This document shows positions 30,889-38,260 of a stretch of 64,000 nucleotides of DNA, piece after piece (within the stretch, counting starts at the first letter, position 1; the number at the start of each line of letters is the position of its first letter). Source of the DNA: GCA-003244245 sp050700055 (lineage in GTDB: Bacteria; Actinomycetota; Actinomycetes; Mycobacteriales; Pseudonocardiaceae); assembly GCA_050700055.1 (NCBI GenBank), contig JBOHGE010000023.1:14408-78407 (forward strand). Direction: 5' to 3'. A program made the translations under genes and the position numbers. The notes under the pieces were generated by a model, which was given only the letters and a program-made list of their open reading frames with translations, was not told where the DNA came from and did no database searches.

Positions 30889-32799
30889 GTGAACAGCAAT
30901 CCGGCCGCGTGTTCGCACGATTCGGTGCGCGGAGACCCGCCGTGGAAGCAAGCAGACCGTTTGCTGGTGACGACGGGCCGGCGCGGCGGGCTGTGGACCT
31001 GGGTTCTGGCGCTGGCCACTCTGGTCTGTGCAGGCGCGGAGATCCTGCTCCCCGCCGCATTCGGCCGGGCCCTCGACGCGCTGCCCGGTGACGGCTCCAT
31101 CACGTGGACCCTCTTCAGCTGCGCAGGGTTGATCGTCCTCATGGTGAGCGGCAAGGTGGTCGGAGACATCGCTACCGGAGCGAGCAACGCCCGGTGCACC
31201 GCCTGGCTACGCACGACGCTGATCCGGCATCTGGTCGCGATCGGCCCGGCAGCCACCCGCCGCTTCGAACCCGGCGACCTGGTGACCCGGGTCACCCGCA
31301 ACGCCAGCGAAGCAGGGCAGGTCGGGGTGACCGCGGTCATGGTCGGGGCCGGTCTGATTCCCCCGGTCGGCAGCATCGTCGCCCTCGCTGTGATCGACCC
31401 GTGGGTGGGGCTCACCGCCTTGGTCGGAGTCGTCGCGATGGCCGGGCTGCTACGGGTCTTCGTCCGGGACAATTCCGAGACCATCAGGCACTACCTGCAC
31501 AGCCAGGGACAGATCGCCGCACGGCTGATCGATGCGCTGTCCGGGGCCCGCACGATCGCCGCCGCCGGCAGTATCGAGCATGAACGAGGACGGATTCTGC
31601 AGCCACTGTCCGGGTTGCGCGCGCATGGCGCGCGGATGTGGCGCAACCAGGTGCGGGTGGCCAGCCAGTCCGCCGTGATCGGGCCCCTGCTGCAGCTGGT
31701 CGTCGTCGGTGTCGCCGGGCTCGGTGTGGTCGCCGGCCGGCTGACTGTCGGTGAGCTCTACGCCGCGAGCCGCTATGCGGTGCTGGCCGCCGGCCTCGGC
31801 TCGGCGGTGGGCTTCCTCAACAAACTCACTCGGGCTCGGGCCGGCAGCCGGCGCGCGGCCGAAGTGCTCACCGAACCGGTGACCCGATACGGTGCCGCCA
31901 CTTTGCCCTACTGCTCCGGTAGAGGCAACCGAGGTGGCCGGCTCGAGTTCCGTGGAGTCCGGGTGTCGGCTGGTAATAATGCCGCCTCCGCGGGACCAAG
32001 CACGTCGGCTGGTAATAATGCCGCCTCCGCGGGACCAAGCACGTCGGCTGGTAATAATGCCGCCTCTGCGGGACCAAGCATGTCGGCGGTCATCGATGGG
32101 CTTGATCTGGTCATCCCGGCCGGTACGACGGTGGCCGTGGTTGGCCAGTCCGGGGCGGGTAAGTCTGTGCTCGCCGCGCTGGCCGGTCGGCTCGCCGATC
32201 CCGAGCTGGGGCAGGTGCTACTCGACGGCGTGGCGCTGCCCGATCTGTCCCGGGAGGAGCTACGCGGTGCGGTGGGCTTTGCCTTCGAGCGCCCAGCGTT
32301 GGTTGGGGACACGATCGAGGAAGTGATCAACTTTGGTTCGCGCGACCGCGCTCCGGAAAGGGTCCGCCAAGCCGCTACCACCGCCCGCGCGGATACCTTC
32401 GTCGAGAGGCTGCCGCAGGGGTACCAGACAGCGTTGGCTGCGGCCCCGCTGTCCGGAGGTGAGATGCAGCGGCTGGGTCTGGCCAGGGCGTTCGCCCACC
32501 CCTACCGGGTACTCATCCTCGACGACGCGACCTCCAGCCTGGACACCGTCACCGAGCGGCAGGTCGGCGCAGCGCTGACCACCGGAAACAGGGGACAGAC
32601 CAGGCTGATCATCGCGCACCGGGCGGCCACGGCTGCCCGGACGGATCTGGTCGCCTGGCTTGACCGTGGCAAGCTGCGCAGCTTGCGTCCGCACACCGAG
32701 TTGTGGCGTGATCCGGACTACCGGGCACTTTTCGGCTCCGAGGCGGTACCAGCCGAAACCCAGGGGCAACCGGAAACGCACGCGAAGGTGGCGAGCTGA
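30889..32799 (+). CDS. ramA: ABC exporter subunit (RamA-like), TMD-NBD
   Basis: 636 residues from GTG 30889 with GGAGG just upstream. N-terminal six-helix exporter TMD (TWVLALATLVCAGAEILLPA ... GPLLQLVVVGVAGLGVVAGR), then a nucleotide-binding domain with Walker A VVGQSGAGKS (~418), signature LSGGEMQRLGLARAF (~521) and Walker B VLILDDATSSLD (~542, Asp where many have Glu). Together with the next gene it probably forms a heterodimer exporting the lanthipeptide. A 39-residue insert made of a 39-bp triplication lies just before IDGLDLVIPAG at the start of the NBD. The stop overlaps the next start (TGATG). Confidence 0.93.
   Translation: MNSNPAACSHDSVRGDPPWKQADRLLVTTGRRGGLWTWVLALATLVCAGAEILLPAAFGRALDALPGDGSITWTLFSCAGLIVLMVSGKVVGDIATGASNARCTAWLRTTLIRHLVAIGPAATRRFEPGDLVTRVTRNASEAGQVGVTAVMVGAGLIPPVGSIVALAVIDPWVGLTALVGVVAMAGLLRVFVRDNSETIRHYLHSQGQIAARLIDALSGARTIAAAGSIEHERGRILQPLSGLRAHGARMWRNQVRVASQSAVIGPLLQLVVVGVAGLGVVAGRLTVGELYAASRYAVLAAGLGSAVGFLNKLTRARAGSRRAAEVLTEPVTRYGAATLPYCSGRGNRGGRLEFRGVRVSAGNNAASAGPSTSAGNNAASAGPSTSAGNNAASAGPSMSAVIDGLDLVIPAGTTVAVVGQSGAGKSVLAALAGRLADPELGQVLLDGVALPDLSREELRGAVGFAFERPALVGDTIEEVINFGSRDRAPERVRQAATTARADTFVERLPQGYQTALAAAPLSGGEMQRLGLARAFAHPYRVLILDDATSSLDTVTERQVGAALTTGNRGQTRLIIAHRAATAARTDLVAWLDRGKLRSLRPHTELWRDPDYRALFGSEAVPAETQGQPETHAKVAS
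31966..32082 (+). repeat. 39-bp tandem repeat, three units, inside the exporter gene
   Basis: Units at 31966-32004, 32005-32043 and 32044-32082 encode SAGNNAASAGPST twice and SAGNNAASAGPSM. Units 1 and 2 are identical; unit 3 has two or three changes. The insertion is in frame and lies in the first strand region of the nucleotide-binding domain, between EFRGVRV and AVIDGLDLVI. Confidence 0.97.
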
Positions 32800-34775
32800 T
32801 GACTCCCGAGATGACCCCAGCCGCCAGCACGGTGCCCCGAGTCCTCTTCGGCGCGCTGCGCCGCCATCCCCGCGCTCTCGCCCGGCTGGCTGCCTGGTCG
32901 GTGCTGCAGATGTTGCCGTTGCTGCTGTCGGGCTACGGGGTGGCCCGGGCGTTGGATGACGGATTCCTCGCCGGCCGTCCCGGGATTGGGCTGGCGTGGC
33001 TCGGTGTGCTGGCCGTGGCGGTGCTGGCGGGGGCGCTGGCCACCCGGTACATCTACCGGATCCTCGCCGAGATCGTCGAGCCGTTCCGCGACGACCTGGT
33101 GCAGCGCGTGGTCGGAGGCGCGCTGCAGCGATCCACGGTGCTCGGCGGGCGACCCGACTCGGGGGCGGTAGCCCGGCTCACCCACCAGGTTGAGGTGGTC
33201 CGGGACACCTTCGCCGGCTTGCTCCTGCTGACCAGGAGCTTCGTGGTCAGCGCGGTGGCCGCAGTGATCGGGATGGCAGCGCTGACCGGGATCATCGGGT
33301 TGCTGGTGCTGCCGCCGCTGCTGGCCGGCCTGGGACTGTTCGTGGCCTCCTTGCGGTCCATGATGACCCGCCAGCGTACCTACGTGCTCACTGACGAAGG
33401 AGTCGCCGAATCGGCCGGCACCGTTGCGCGCAGCCTGCGCGACGTGGTTGCGTGCGGCGCCGAGGACCCGGCATGCGCGCGGGTGCAGCAGCAGGTGGAT
33501 GCGCACGCGGAGGCGGAGCGGACGCTGGCTCGGATGACCGCGATCCGCACGGTGTCCGTAGCCGTCGGTGCCTGGTTACCTGCCGTGGGCTTGCTCCTCG
33601 GAGCGCCCTGGCTGCTGGCGACCGGCGCGACGCTCGGCACGATCGCCGGCGGCCTGATCTACCTCACCCAGGGGCTGCTCCCGGCACTGAAGGCGCTGGT
33701 CGACGGGCTGGGCGTCGGTGGCTTGCGGCTGGTGGTCACCTTGGATCGGCTGGTGGAGGCGGGTGAGCAACCGCTGCCGGCCCGTGGCCCACACCAGCCT
33801 GCCCCCAGTGGTTATGACCTGGTGTTCAGCGGTGTGACCTTCTCTTACGGCAGTCACGCCGAACCGGTGGTGAATCGGCTGAATCTGGTGATCCCGCACG
33901 GCGAGCATCTGGTCATCGTCGGACCCAGCGGTGCGGGGAAGTCCACCCTGGCCGGGCTGGCAACCGCGACGCACATTCCCCAGCGCGGTGAGATCCGGCT
34001 GGGCGGTGTGCCGGTCGCCGACCTCGACCCGAGGACGCTCGCCGAGCATCGGGTGGTGATCCCGCAGGAGGCGTATGTCTTCGCTGGGACCCTCGGCGAG
34101 AACCTGCGCTACCTGCGTCCGGCAGCGACCCTGGCCGAGCTCGACGCCGCGGTGGACTCGCTGGGCTTGCGCGCGGTGGTGACCCGACTCGGGGGGTACG
34201 ACTCCGCGATCGACTCCGGGATGCTCTCAGCCGGGGAACGGCAGCTTGTCGCGGTAACCAGAGCGCATCTGACCACAGCGCCGGTGCTGATCTTGGATGA
34301 GGCCACCTGTCATCTCGACCCGGTTGCTGAGGAGCGCGTCGAGCGGGTCCTCGCTCGACGCGGTGGCACCTTGGTCGTCGTCGCGCACCGGATCAGCTCG
34401 GCGTTGCGGGCTCATCGGATCCTGCTGATGGATGGTGCCGTAGTGGTGTCAGGTAGCCACCGCGAGCTGCTCAGAACTGCGCCGCTCTACCGTGACCTGG
34501 TCGGTCACTGGGACACTGGTCACGGAGACACCGGTCACGGAGACCCGGTACAACGGGATGACGGGCCGGAGCTAACCATCGTCTCCGGCCCGTCATCACG
34601 CGTGGCTGAGGTCAGGTCCAGCCGGTCAGATCCAGCCCGCCTCATGGGCGATGCGGATGGCGTCGATCCGGGTGCGAGCACCCAGTTTGGTGATGACCCG
34701 CGACAGGTAGTTGCATACCGTCCCGCGGCTGAGGAAGAGCCGTTGAGCTATCTCGGTCGGCGACGCCCCGCCTGA
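32799..34775 (+). CDS. ramB: ABC exporter subunit (RamB-like), TMD-NBD, probably extended by a lost stop
   Basis: 658 residues from ATG 32799. TMD (LAWLGVLAVAVLAGALATRY, FVVSAVAAVIGMAALTGIIG), NBD with Walker A IVGPSGAGKSTL (~377), LSAGERQLVAVTRAH and Walker B VLILDEATCHLD. Normal exporters would end near LYRDLVGHW (~570). Here a short repeat (GHGDTGHGD) is followed by ~75 residues that read through the hairpin at 34557-34597 and antisense into the regulator gene. One extra base in the third repeat unit near 34545 would give a TGA stop at 34559-34561, just before the hairpin. The tail is therefore likely an artefact or recent mutation. Confidence 0.88.
   Translation: MTPEMTPAASTVPRVLFGALRRHPRALARLAAWSVLQMLPLLLSGYGVARALDDGFLAGRPGIGLAWLGVLAVAVLAGALATRYIYRILAEIVEPFRDDLVQRVVGGALQRSTVLGGRPDSGAVARLTHQVEVVRDTFAGLLLLTRSFVVSAVAAVIGMAALTGIIGLLVLPPLLAGLGLFVASLRSMMTRQRTYVLTDEGVAESAGTVARSLRDVVACGAEDPACARVQQQVDAHAEAERTLARMTAIRTVSVAVGAWLPAVGLLLGAPWLLATGATLGTIAGGLIYLTQGLLPALKALVDGLGVGGLRLVVTLDRLVEAGEQPLPARGPHQPAPSGYDLVFSGVTFSYGSHAEPVVNRLNLVIPHGEHLVIVGPSGAGKSTLAGLATATHIPQRGEIRLGGVPVADLDPRTLAEHRVVIPQEAYVFAGTLGENLRYLRPAATLAELDAAVDSLGLRAVVTRLGGYDSAIDSGMLSAGERQLVAVTRAHLTTAPVLILDEATCHLDPVAEERVERVLARRGGTLVVVAHRISSALRAHRILLMDGAVVVSGSHRELLRTAPLYRDLVGHWDTGHGDTGHGDPVQRDDGPELTIVSGPSSRVAEVRSSRSDPARLMGDADGVDPGASTQFGDDPRQVVAYRPAAEEEPLSYLGRRRPA
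34557..34597. terminator. bidirectional terminator-like hairpin
   Basis: 15-bp perfect stem GATGACGGGCCGGAG (34557-34571) with 34583-34597 and an 11-base loop. It lies 28 bases beyond the stop of the minus-strand regulator, at the expected end of the plus-strand exporter, so it probably ends transcription from both sides. Confidence 0.85.
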
Positions 34776-35357
34776 GGCGAGGTCGAGAACCGTGAGCTCC
34801 CGAGGGGTCAGTGGGCTGCCCGCCACGCCGATCGCGGCGACCGCCAACGCCGGGTCGATCGTCCTTTTTCCCTTGGCCACTTGGCGGATGGTGGTCAGTA
34901 GCCGCCGTGGTTGCGCTTCTTTGTCCACCGCACCGGCTACCGGCACGTCCAACGCTCGACGGACCAGACCGGGTCGTCGAGCGGTGGCCAGCACGACCAC
35001 CCGGCACTCGGGTAGCCGCTCGTGCAGCGCCTGCGTGGTCGCGAGCACGTCGGCCCCACTCTGGTCGACGTCGACGACGACGATGTCGGGCCGGTGCCGG
35101 ACCGCGGTGGGGATCACTCGATCGCCCAGTGCCATCCCGGCGACCACTTCGATGTCGTCTTCATTGGACAGTAGCGCGGCGAGCGCTCCGCGCAGCAGGC
35201 TCATGTCGATGACGAGAAACACCCGGATCGTGTCCTGAGCACAATGCCCGGCTACCGACGGCTGTTCCGGGATGCCAGGGTAGGCATCGCAGGTGGCAAC
35301 GGTGCTGGTTCCGAGGCTGCGTGAAATCGGCGCGCCGGCCCGGTGTTGTGGGATCAT
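34626..35357 (-). CDS. ramR: LuxR-family response regulator (RamR-like)
   Basis: 243 residues if started at ATG 35357; the receiver domain proper begins at TIRVFLVIDMSLLRGALAAL, so a later start is possible. Receiver domain: VFLVIDM acidic pocket, phospho-acceptor Asp in DIVVVDVDQSG, and VVVLATARR. C-terminal LuxR HTH: LTPRELTVLDLASGGASPTE, IAQRLFLSRGTVCNYLSRVI, TKLGARTRIDAIRIAHEAGW. Convergent with the exporter genes, as ramR/amfR are in SapB-type clusters, where the regulator activates the operon. No sensor kinase is present, also typical. Confidence 0.9.
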   Translation of the reverse strand: MIPQHRAGAPISRSLGTSTVATCDAYPGIPEQPSVAGHCAQDTIRVFLVIDMSLLRGALAALLSNEDDIEVVAGMALGDRVIPTAVRHRPDIVVVDVDQSGADVLATTQALHERLPECRVVVLATARRPGLVRRALDVPVAGAVDKEAQPRRLLTTIRQVAKGKRTIDPALAVAAIGVAGSPLTPRELTVLDLASGGASPTEIAQRLFLSRGTVCNYLSRVITKLGARTRIDAIRIAHEAGWI

Positions 35358-35656
35358 GGGATGTGGATAAGGTCGGTGGTGCGGCGGAATGCGCATGATT
35401 GCCAGCGTGCTGTCATGTGGGTTTTCCTCTCCCCCGGTGCCCGGGAGGAACGCGGGGTCCGCATCCCTCCCAGACGGTTGACCACGCCCTGCTGCCCCCT
35501 ACGGGTGGTCCCGAAGGATTCACCCGTGAGATCCCCGGAGGGACCTGTACAGCTTGTCATCGCTACCCCTGCCCAGAGTGTTACATCGAGTACTGTCTGT
35601 TACCACCTTCACTCTCCGTATATGGCTGATGGGATGGTCGGCGGCGGACCGTAGGC
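35358..35656. other. divergent intergenic region, regulator and bioA
   Basis: About 300 bp between the regulator (minus) and bioA (plus) hold the promoters for both. Visible: a GC-rich imperfect palindrome near 35440 (CTCCCCCGGTGCCCGGGAG) and two TGTTAC motifs about 20 bases apart (near 35578 and 35599). Biotin regulators in actinobacteria bind sites with GTTAC half-sites, but the partner half-site is not evident, so no operator is claimed. Confidence 0.35.
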
Positions 35657-37009
35657 TTGCGCACTGTGCACTCGGTGCAGGATCTACTTGCGGCGGATCG
35701 CGCTCATGTGTGGCATCCCTACGAGCGCATGCCCGGCCGGGTCGATCCGCTCGTGGTCCGCTCGGCCGCCGGAGTTCGGCTGCGGCTGGCCGACGGAACC
35801 GAGTTGATCGACGGGATGTCGTCGTGGTGGGCGTCCATCCATGGTTATGCCCATCCGGTGCTCGACGCTGCCGTGCGCGATCAGCTCGGCCAGATGAGCC
35901 ACGTGATGTTCGGCGGCCTCACCCACGAGCCCGCAATCCGGCTGGCGCGCCGTCTGGTGGAGATCACCCCGGAGCCGCTGCAGCACGTGTTCTTCACCGA
36001 CTCGGGTTCGGTGTCGGTGGAAGTCGCGATCAAGATGTGCCTGCAGTACTGGCGAGCACTGCGGCGACCCGGCAAGTACCGGCTGCTCACCTGGCGGGGC
36101 GGATATCACGGCGACACCTTCGGCGCGATGAGCATCTGCGATCCCGACAACGGGATGCACTCGCTGTGGTCGGACGTGCTCGCCCGGCAGGTTTTCGTGC
36201 CATCACCACCGGCCCAGCGCGGAGCTGCTGATCAGACCCCGCGCGGAGCTGCTGATCAGACCCAGCGCGGAGCTGTTGGTCAGAGAGAGCTGGACTCCGG
36301 ATACGTGCAGCTGCTGGCCGACACCGTGGCGCGCCATGCCGACGAGTTGGCCGCGGTGATCGTCGAACCGGTTGTCCAAGGCGCCGGGGGGATGCGCTTT
36401 CACGACCCGCGCTACCTGCGGGTACTGCGGGAGATCACGCTGGCTCATGACGTGCTGCTGGTCTTCGATGAGATCGCCACCGGGTTCGGCCGGACCGGAG
36501 CGCTGTTCGCCGCCGACCACGCCGGGATCAGCCCCGATGTGATGTGCGTGGGCAAAGCCCTCACCGGCGGCTATCTCACGATGGCGGCCACGTTGTGCAC
36601 CCCGCGGGTGGCCGCGGGTATCTCAGGCGGTGAGGTTGCGGTGCTGGCCCACGGGCCGACGTTCATGGGTAACCCGTTGGCGGCGGCAGTGGCCTGCGCA
36701 TCCATCGATCTGCTGCTCGGCCAGGACTGGTGTGCTGAGGTCCACCGGCTCGAGACCGGGTTGCGAACCGGGCTGGCTGCTGCGGCCGAGCTGCCCGGGG
36801 TGGTGGACGTCCGGGTGCTCGGCGCGATCGGCGTCGTGCAACTCGACCACGATGTCGATCTGCCGGCCGCCACCGCAGCGGCGGTGGCCCACGGTGTCTG
36901 GCTGCGTCCCTTTCGCGACCTCATCTACACCATGCCGCCCTACGTCACGAGCGACGAAGAGCTGGCGCGGATCACTATCGGAGTGTTTGCCGCGACCGCT
37001 GTGGGCTGA
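35657..37009 (+). CDS. bioA: adenosylmethionine-8-amino-7-oxononanoate aminotransferase
   Basis: 450 residues; start TTG 35657 or GTG 35666. Class III PLP aminotransferase making 7,8-diaminopelargonate: HVWHPYERM at the N-terminus, ELIDGMSSWWASIHGYAHPV, FTDSGSVSVEVAIKMCLQYW, VFDEIATGFGRTG and PLP-lysine motif VGKALTGGYLTMAAT, then GPTFMGNPLAAAVA. These are BioA-specific signatures. An in-frame 24-bp tandem repeat inserts ~24 residues between FVPSPPA and ELDSGYVQ. First gene of the biotin locus. Confidence 0.96.
   Translation: MRTVHSVQDLLAADRAHVWHPYERMPGRVDPLVVRSAAGVRLRLADGTELIDGMSSWWASIHGYAHPVLDAAVRDQLGQMSHVMFGGLTHEPAIRLARRLVEITPEPLQHVFFTDSGSVSVEVAIKMCLQYWRALRRPGKYRLLTWRGGYHGDTFGAMSICDPDNGMHSLWSDVLARQVFVPSPPAQRGAADQTPRGAADQTQRGAVGQRELDSGYVQLLADTVARHADELAAVIVEPVVQGAGGMRFHDPRYLRVLREITLAHDVLLVFDEIATGFGRTGALFAADHAGISPDVMCVGKALTGGYLTMAATLCTPRVAAGISGGEVAVLAHGPTFMGNPLAAAVACASIDLLLGQDWCAEVHRLETGLRTGLAAAAELPGVVDVRVLGAIGVVQLDHDVDLPAATAAAVAHGVWLRPFRDLIYTMPPYVTSDEELARITIGVFAATAVG
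36215..36286 (+). repeat. 24-bp tandem repeat, three units, inside bioA
   Basis: Units at 36215-36238 (QRGAADQT), 36239-36262 (PRGAADQT) and 36263-36286 (QRGAVGQR, diverged). In frame, in a surface loop after the substrate-binding region. The expansion resembles that in the exporter gene at 31966. Confidence 0.93.
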
Positions 37010-37027
37010 CGTGGCACGCTGGGTGCC

Positions 37028-38203
37028 GTGAGTATGGCTCCGGAGTTCCCCGTGACCGCCACCGGCCACCAGGCGATGTTGTCGGCGGTGATCGAGCGCA
37101 CGGTCGGTCCGCAGGCCACCGAGATCGATCGGACCGGGACGTATCCGCGCGATGGTGTCCGGGCACTGGGTGACGCCGGACTACTCGGTCTGCTCAGTGC
37201 CCCGGGAGTCGGGGGCAGCGGCGAATCACTCGCTGCGGCTGCGCACGTGGTCGAGGTGCTGGCCGGGAGATGCGGCTCGACGGCGATGGTGGTGTTGATG
37301 CACTATGCGGCCGTCGCCGCGATCGAGGCACACGGACCGCGAGACGTTCGTTGTGCGATCGCCCGCGGTGACCATGTGAGCAGCCTGGCCTTGTCGGAGA
37401 CCGGTTCGGACAGCCACTGCTGGGTGCCGTTGGGCACGGCCACCGCGTGCGACGGCGATACCGTGCAACTCGATGCTCGCAAGAGCTGGGTGACCTCGGC
37501 CGGTCACGCCGACAGCTACGTATGGTCCAGCCGCCCGGTGAACCGCGATGGCGCCATGTCCCTGTGGCTGGTGCCCAGCGCCGCCGCTGGGTTGGGCGTA
37601 GGAAGGTACAACGGGCTGGGTCTGCGTGGCACTGCTTCCAGTCCGGTGTCCGGGGTGGGCGTGGTCGTCCCCGCCGGTGCCCGGCTCGGCGACGACGGCG
37701 CGGGGCTGGACATCGCGCTGCGCACCTCGCTGCAGTCGTTGCTGGTGTTGCACGCGGCGTTCTCGCTGGGCGTGATGGCGGCGCTGGTCGCTGATGCCGC
37801 TGCGCACCTCACCCGCACCCGGCTGCAGCATCTCGGCCAGACCTTGGCGCAGCAACCGGTCTCCCGGGCGACCTTCGCTCAGCTGTGTATCCGCACCGAT
37901 GCCGTCCGGGCGTTTCTGCAGGACACGCTCGCCGCTGTGGGCACCGGGCGGGCGGATGCGATGCTTCGCGTGCTGGAGGTCAAGGCAATCGCCACGGAAG
38001 CCGCGGCCGAGGTCGCCGACGGTGTGCTGAAGCTGTGCGGCGGTGCCGCGTTGCGCAAGGAACTCGATGTGGAGCGACGGGTCCGCGATCTGCTCGCCGC
38101 TGGTGCGATGGCGCCTACCACCGACGCGTTGCACGATTTCGTCGGTCGCGCCTGCCTTGGGCTGCCGCTGTTCGAGGCCACGCGGCCGACGTCGAAAGAG
38201 TGA
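37028..38203 (+). CDS. acyl-CoA dehydrogenase family protein
   Basis: 391 residues from GTG 37028. N-terminal helical domain (VRALGDAGLLGLLSAPGVGG), FAD/substrate region SSLALSETGSDSHCW, SWVTSAGHADSYVWSSRPV, LRGTASSPVSGVGVVVP, and C-terminal helices with KLCGGAALRKELDVERRVRD. It oxidises an acyl thioester or similar. Located between bioA and bioF/bioD, so a role in supplying or trimming the pimeloyl precursor is possible but purely contextual. The usual catalytic Glu position cannot be fixed by eye. Confidence 0.85.
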   Translation: MSMAPEFPVTATGHQAMLSAVIERTVGPQATEIDRTGTYPRDGVRALGDAGLLGLLSAPGVGGSGESLAAAAHVVEVLAGRCGSTAMVVLMHYAAVAAIEAHGPRDVRCAIARGDHVSSLALSETGSDSHCWVPLGTATACDGDTVQLDARKSWVTSAGHADSYVWSSRPVNRDGAMSLWLVPSAAAGLGVGRYNGLGLRGTASSPVSGVGVVVPAGARLGDDGAGLDIALRTSLQSLLVLHAAFSLGVMAALVADAAAHLTRTRLQHLGQTLAQQPVSRATFAQLCIRTDAVRAFLQDTLAAVGTGRADAMLRVLEVKAIATEAAAEVADGVLKLCGGAALRKELDVERRVRDLLAAGAMAPTTDALHDFVGRACLGLPLFEATRPTSKE

Positions 38204-38216
38204 GATCGGGGATGGT

Positions 38217-38235
38217 TAAGGCTAGCTTTACCTGG
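38217..38235 (+). promoter_or_regulatory. iron-box-like sequence (weak)
   Basis: Bases 38219-38233, AGGCTAGCTTTACCT, match 12 of 15 positions of the DtxR/IdeR core AGGTTAGSCTAACCT. It lies ~30 bases before the start of the transporter/carbonic anhydrase gene. By eye only, so it may be chance. Confidence 0.3.
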
Positions 38236-38260
38236 ACTTCAAGCTCGATCCGGAAGATCG

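Noticed and set aside
31966..32082. Tandem array as a possible CRISPR
   Set aside because: Units are directly adjacent without spacers and are in frame within an ABC transporter gene.
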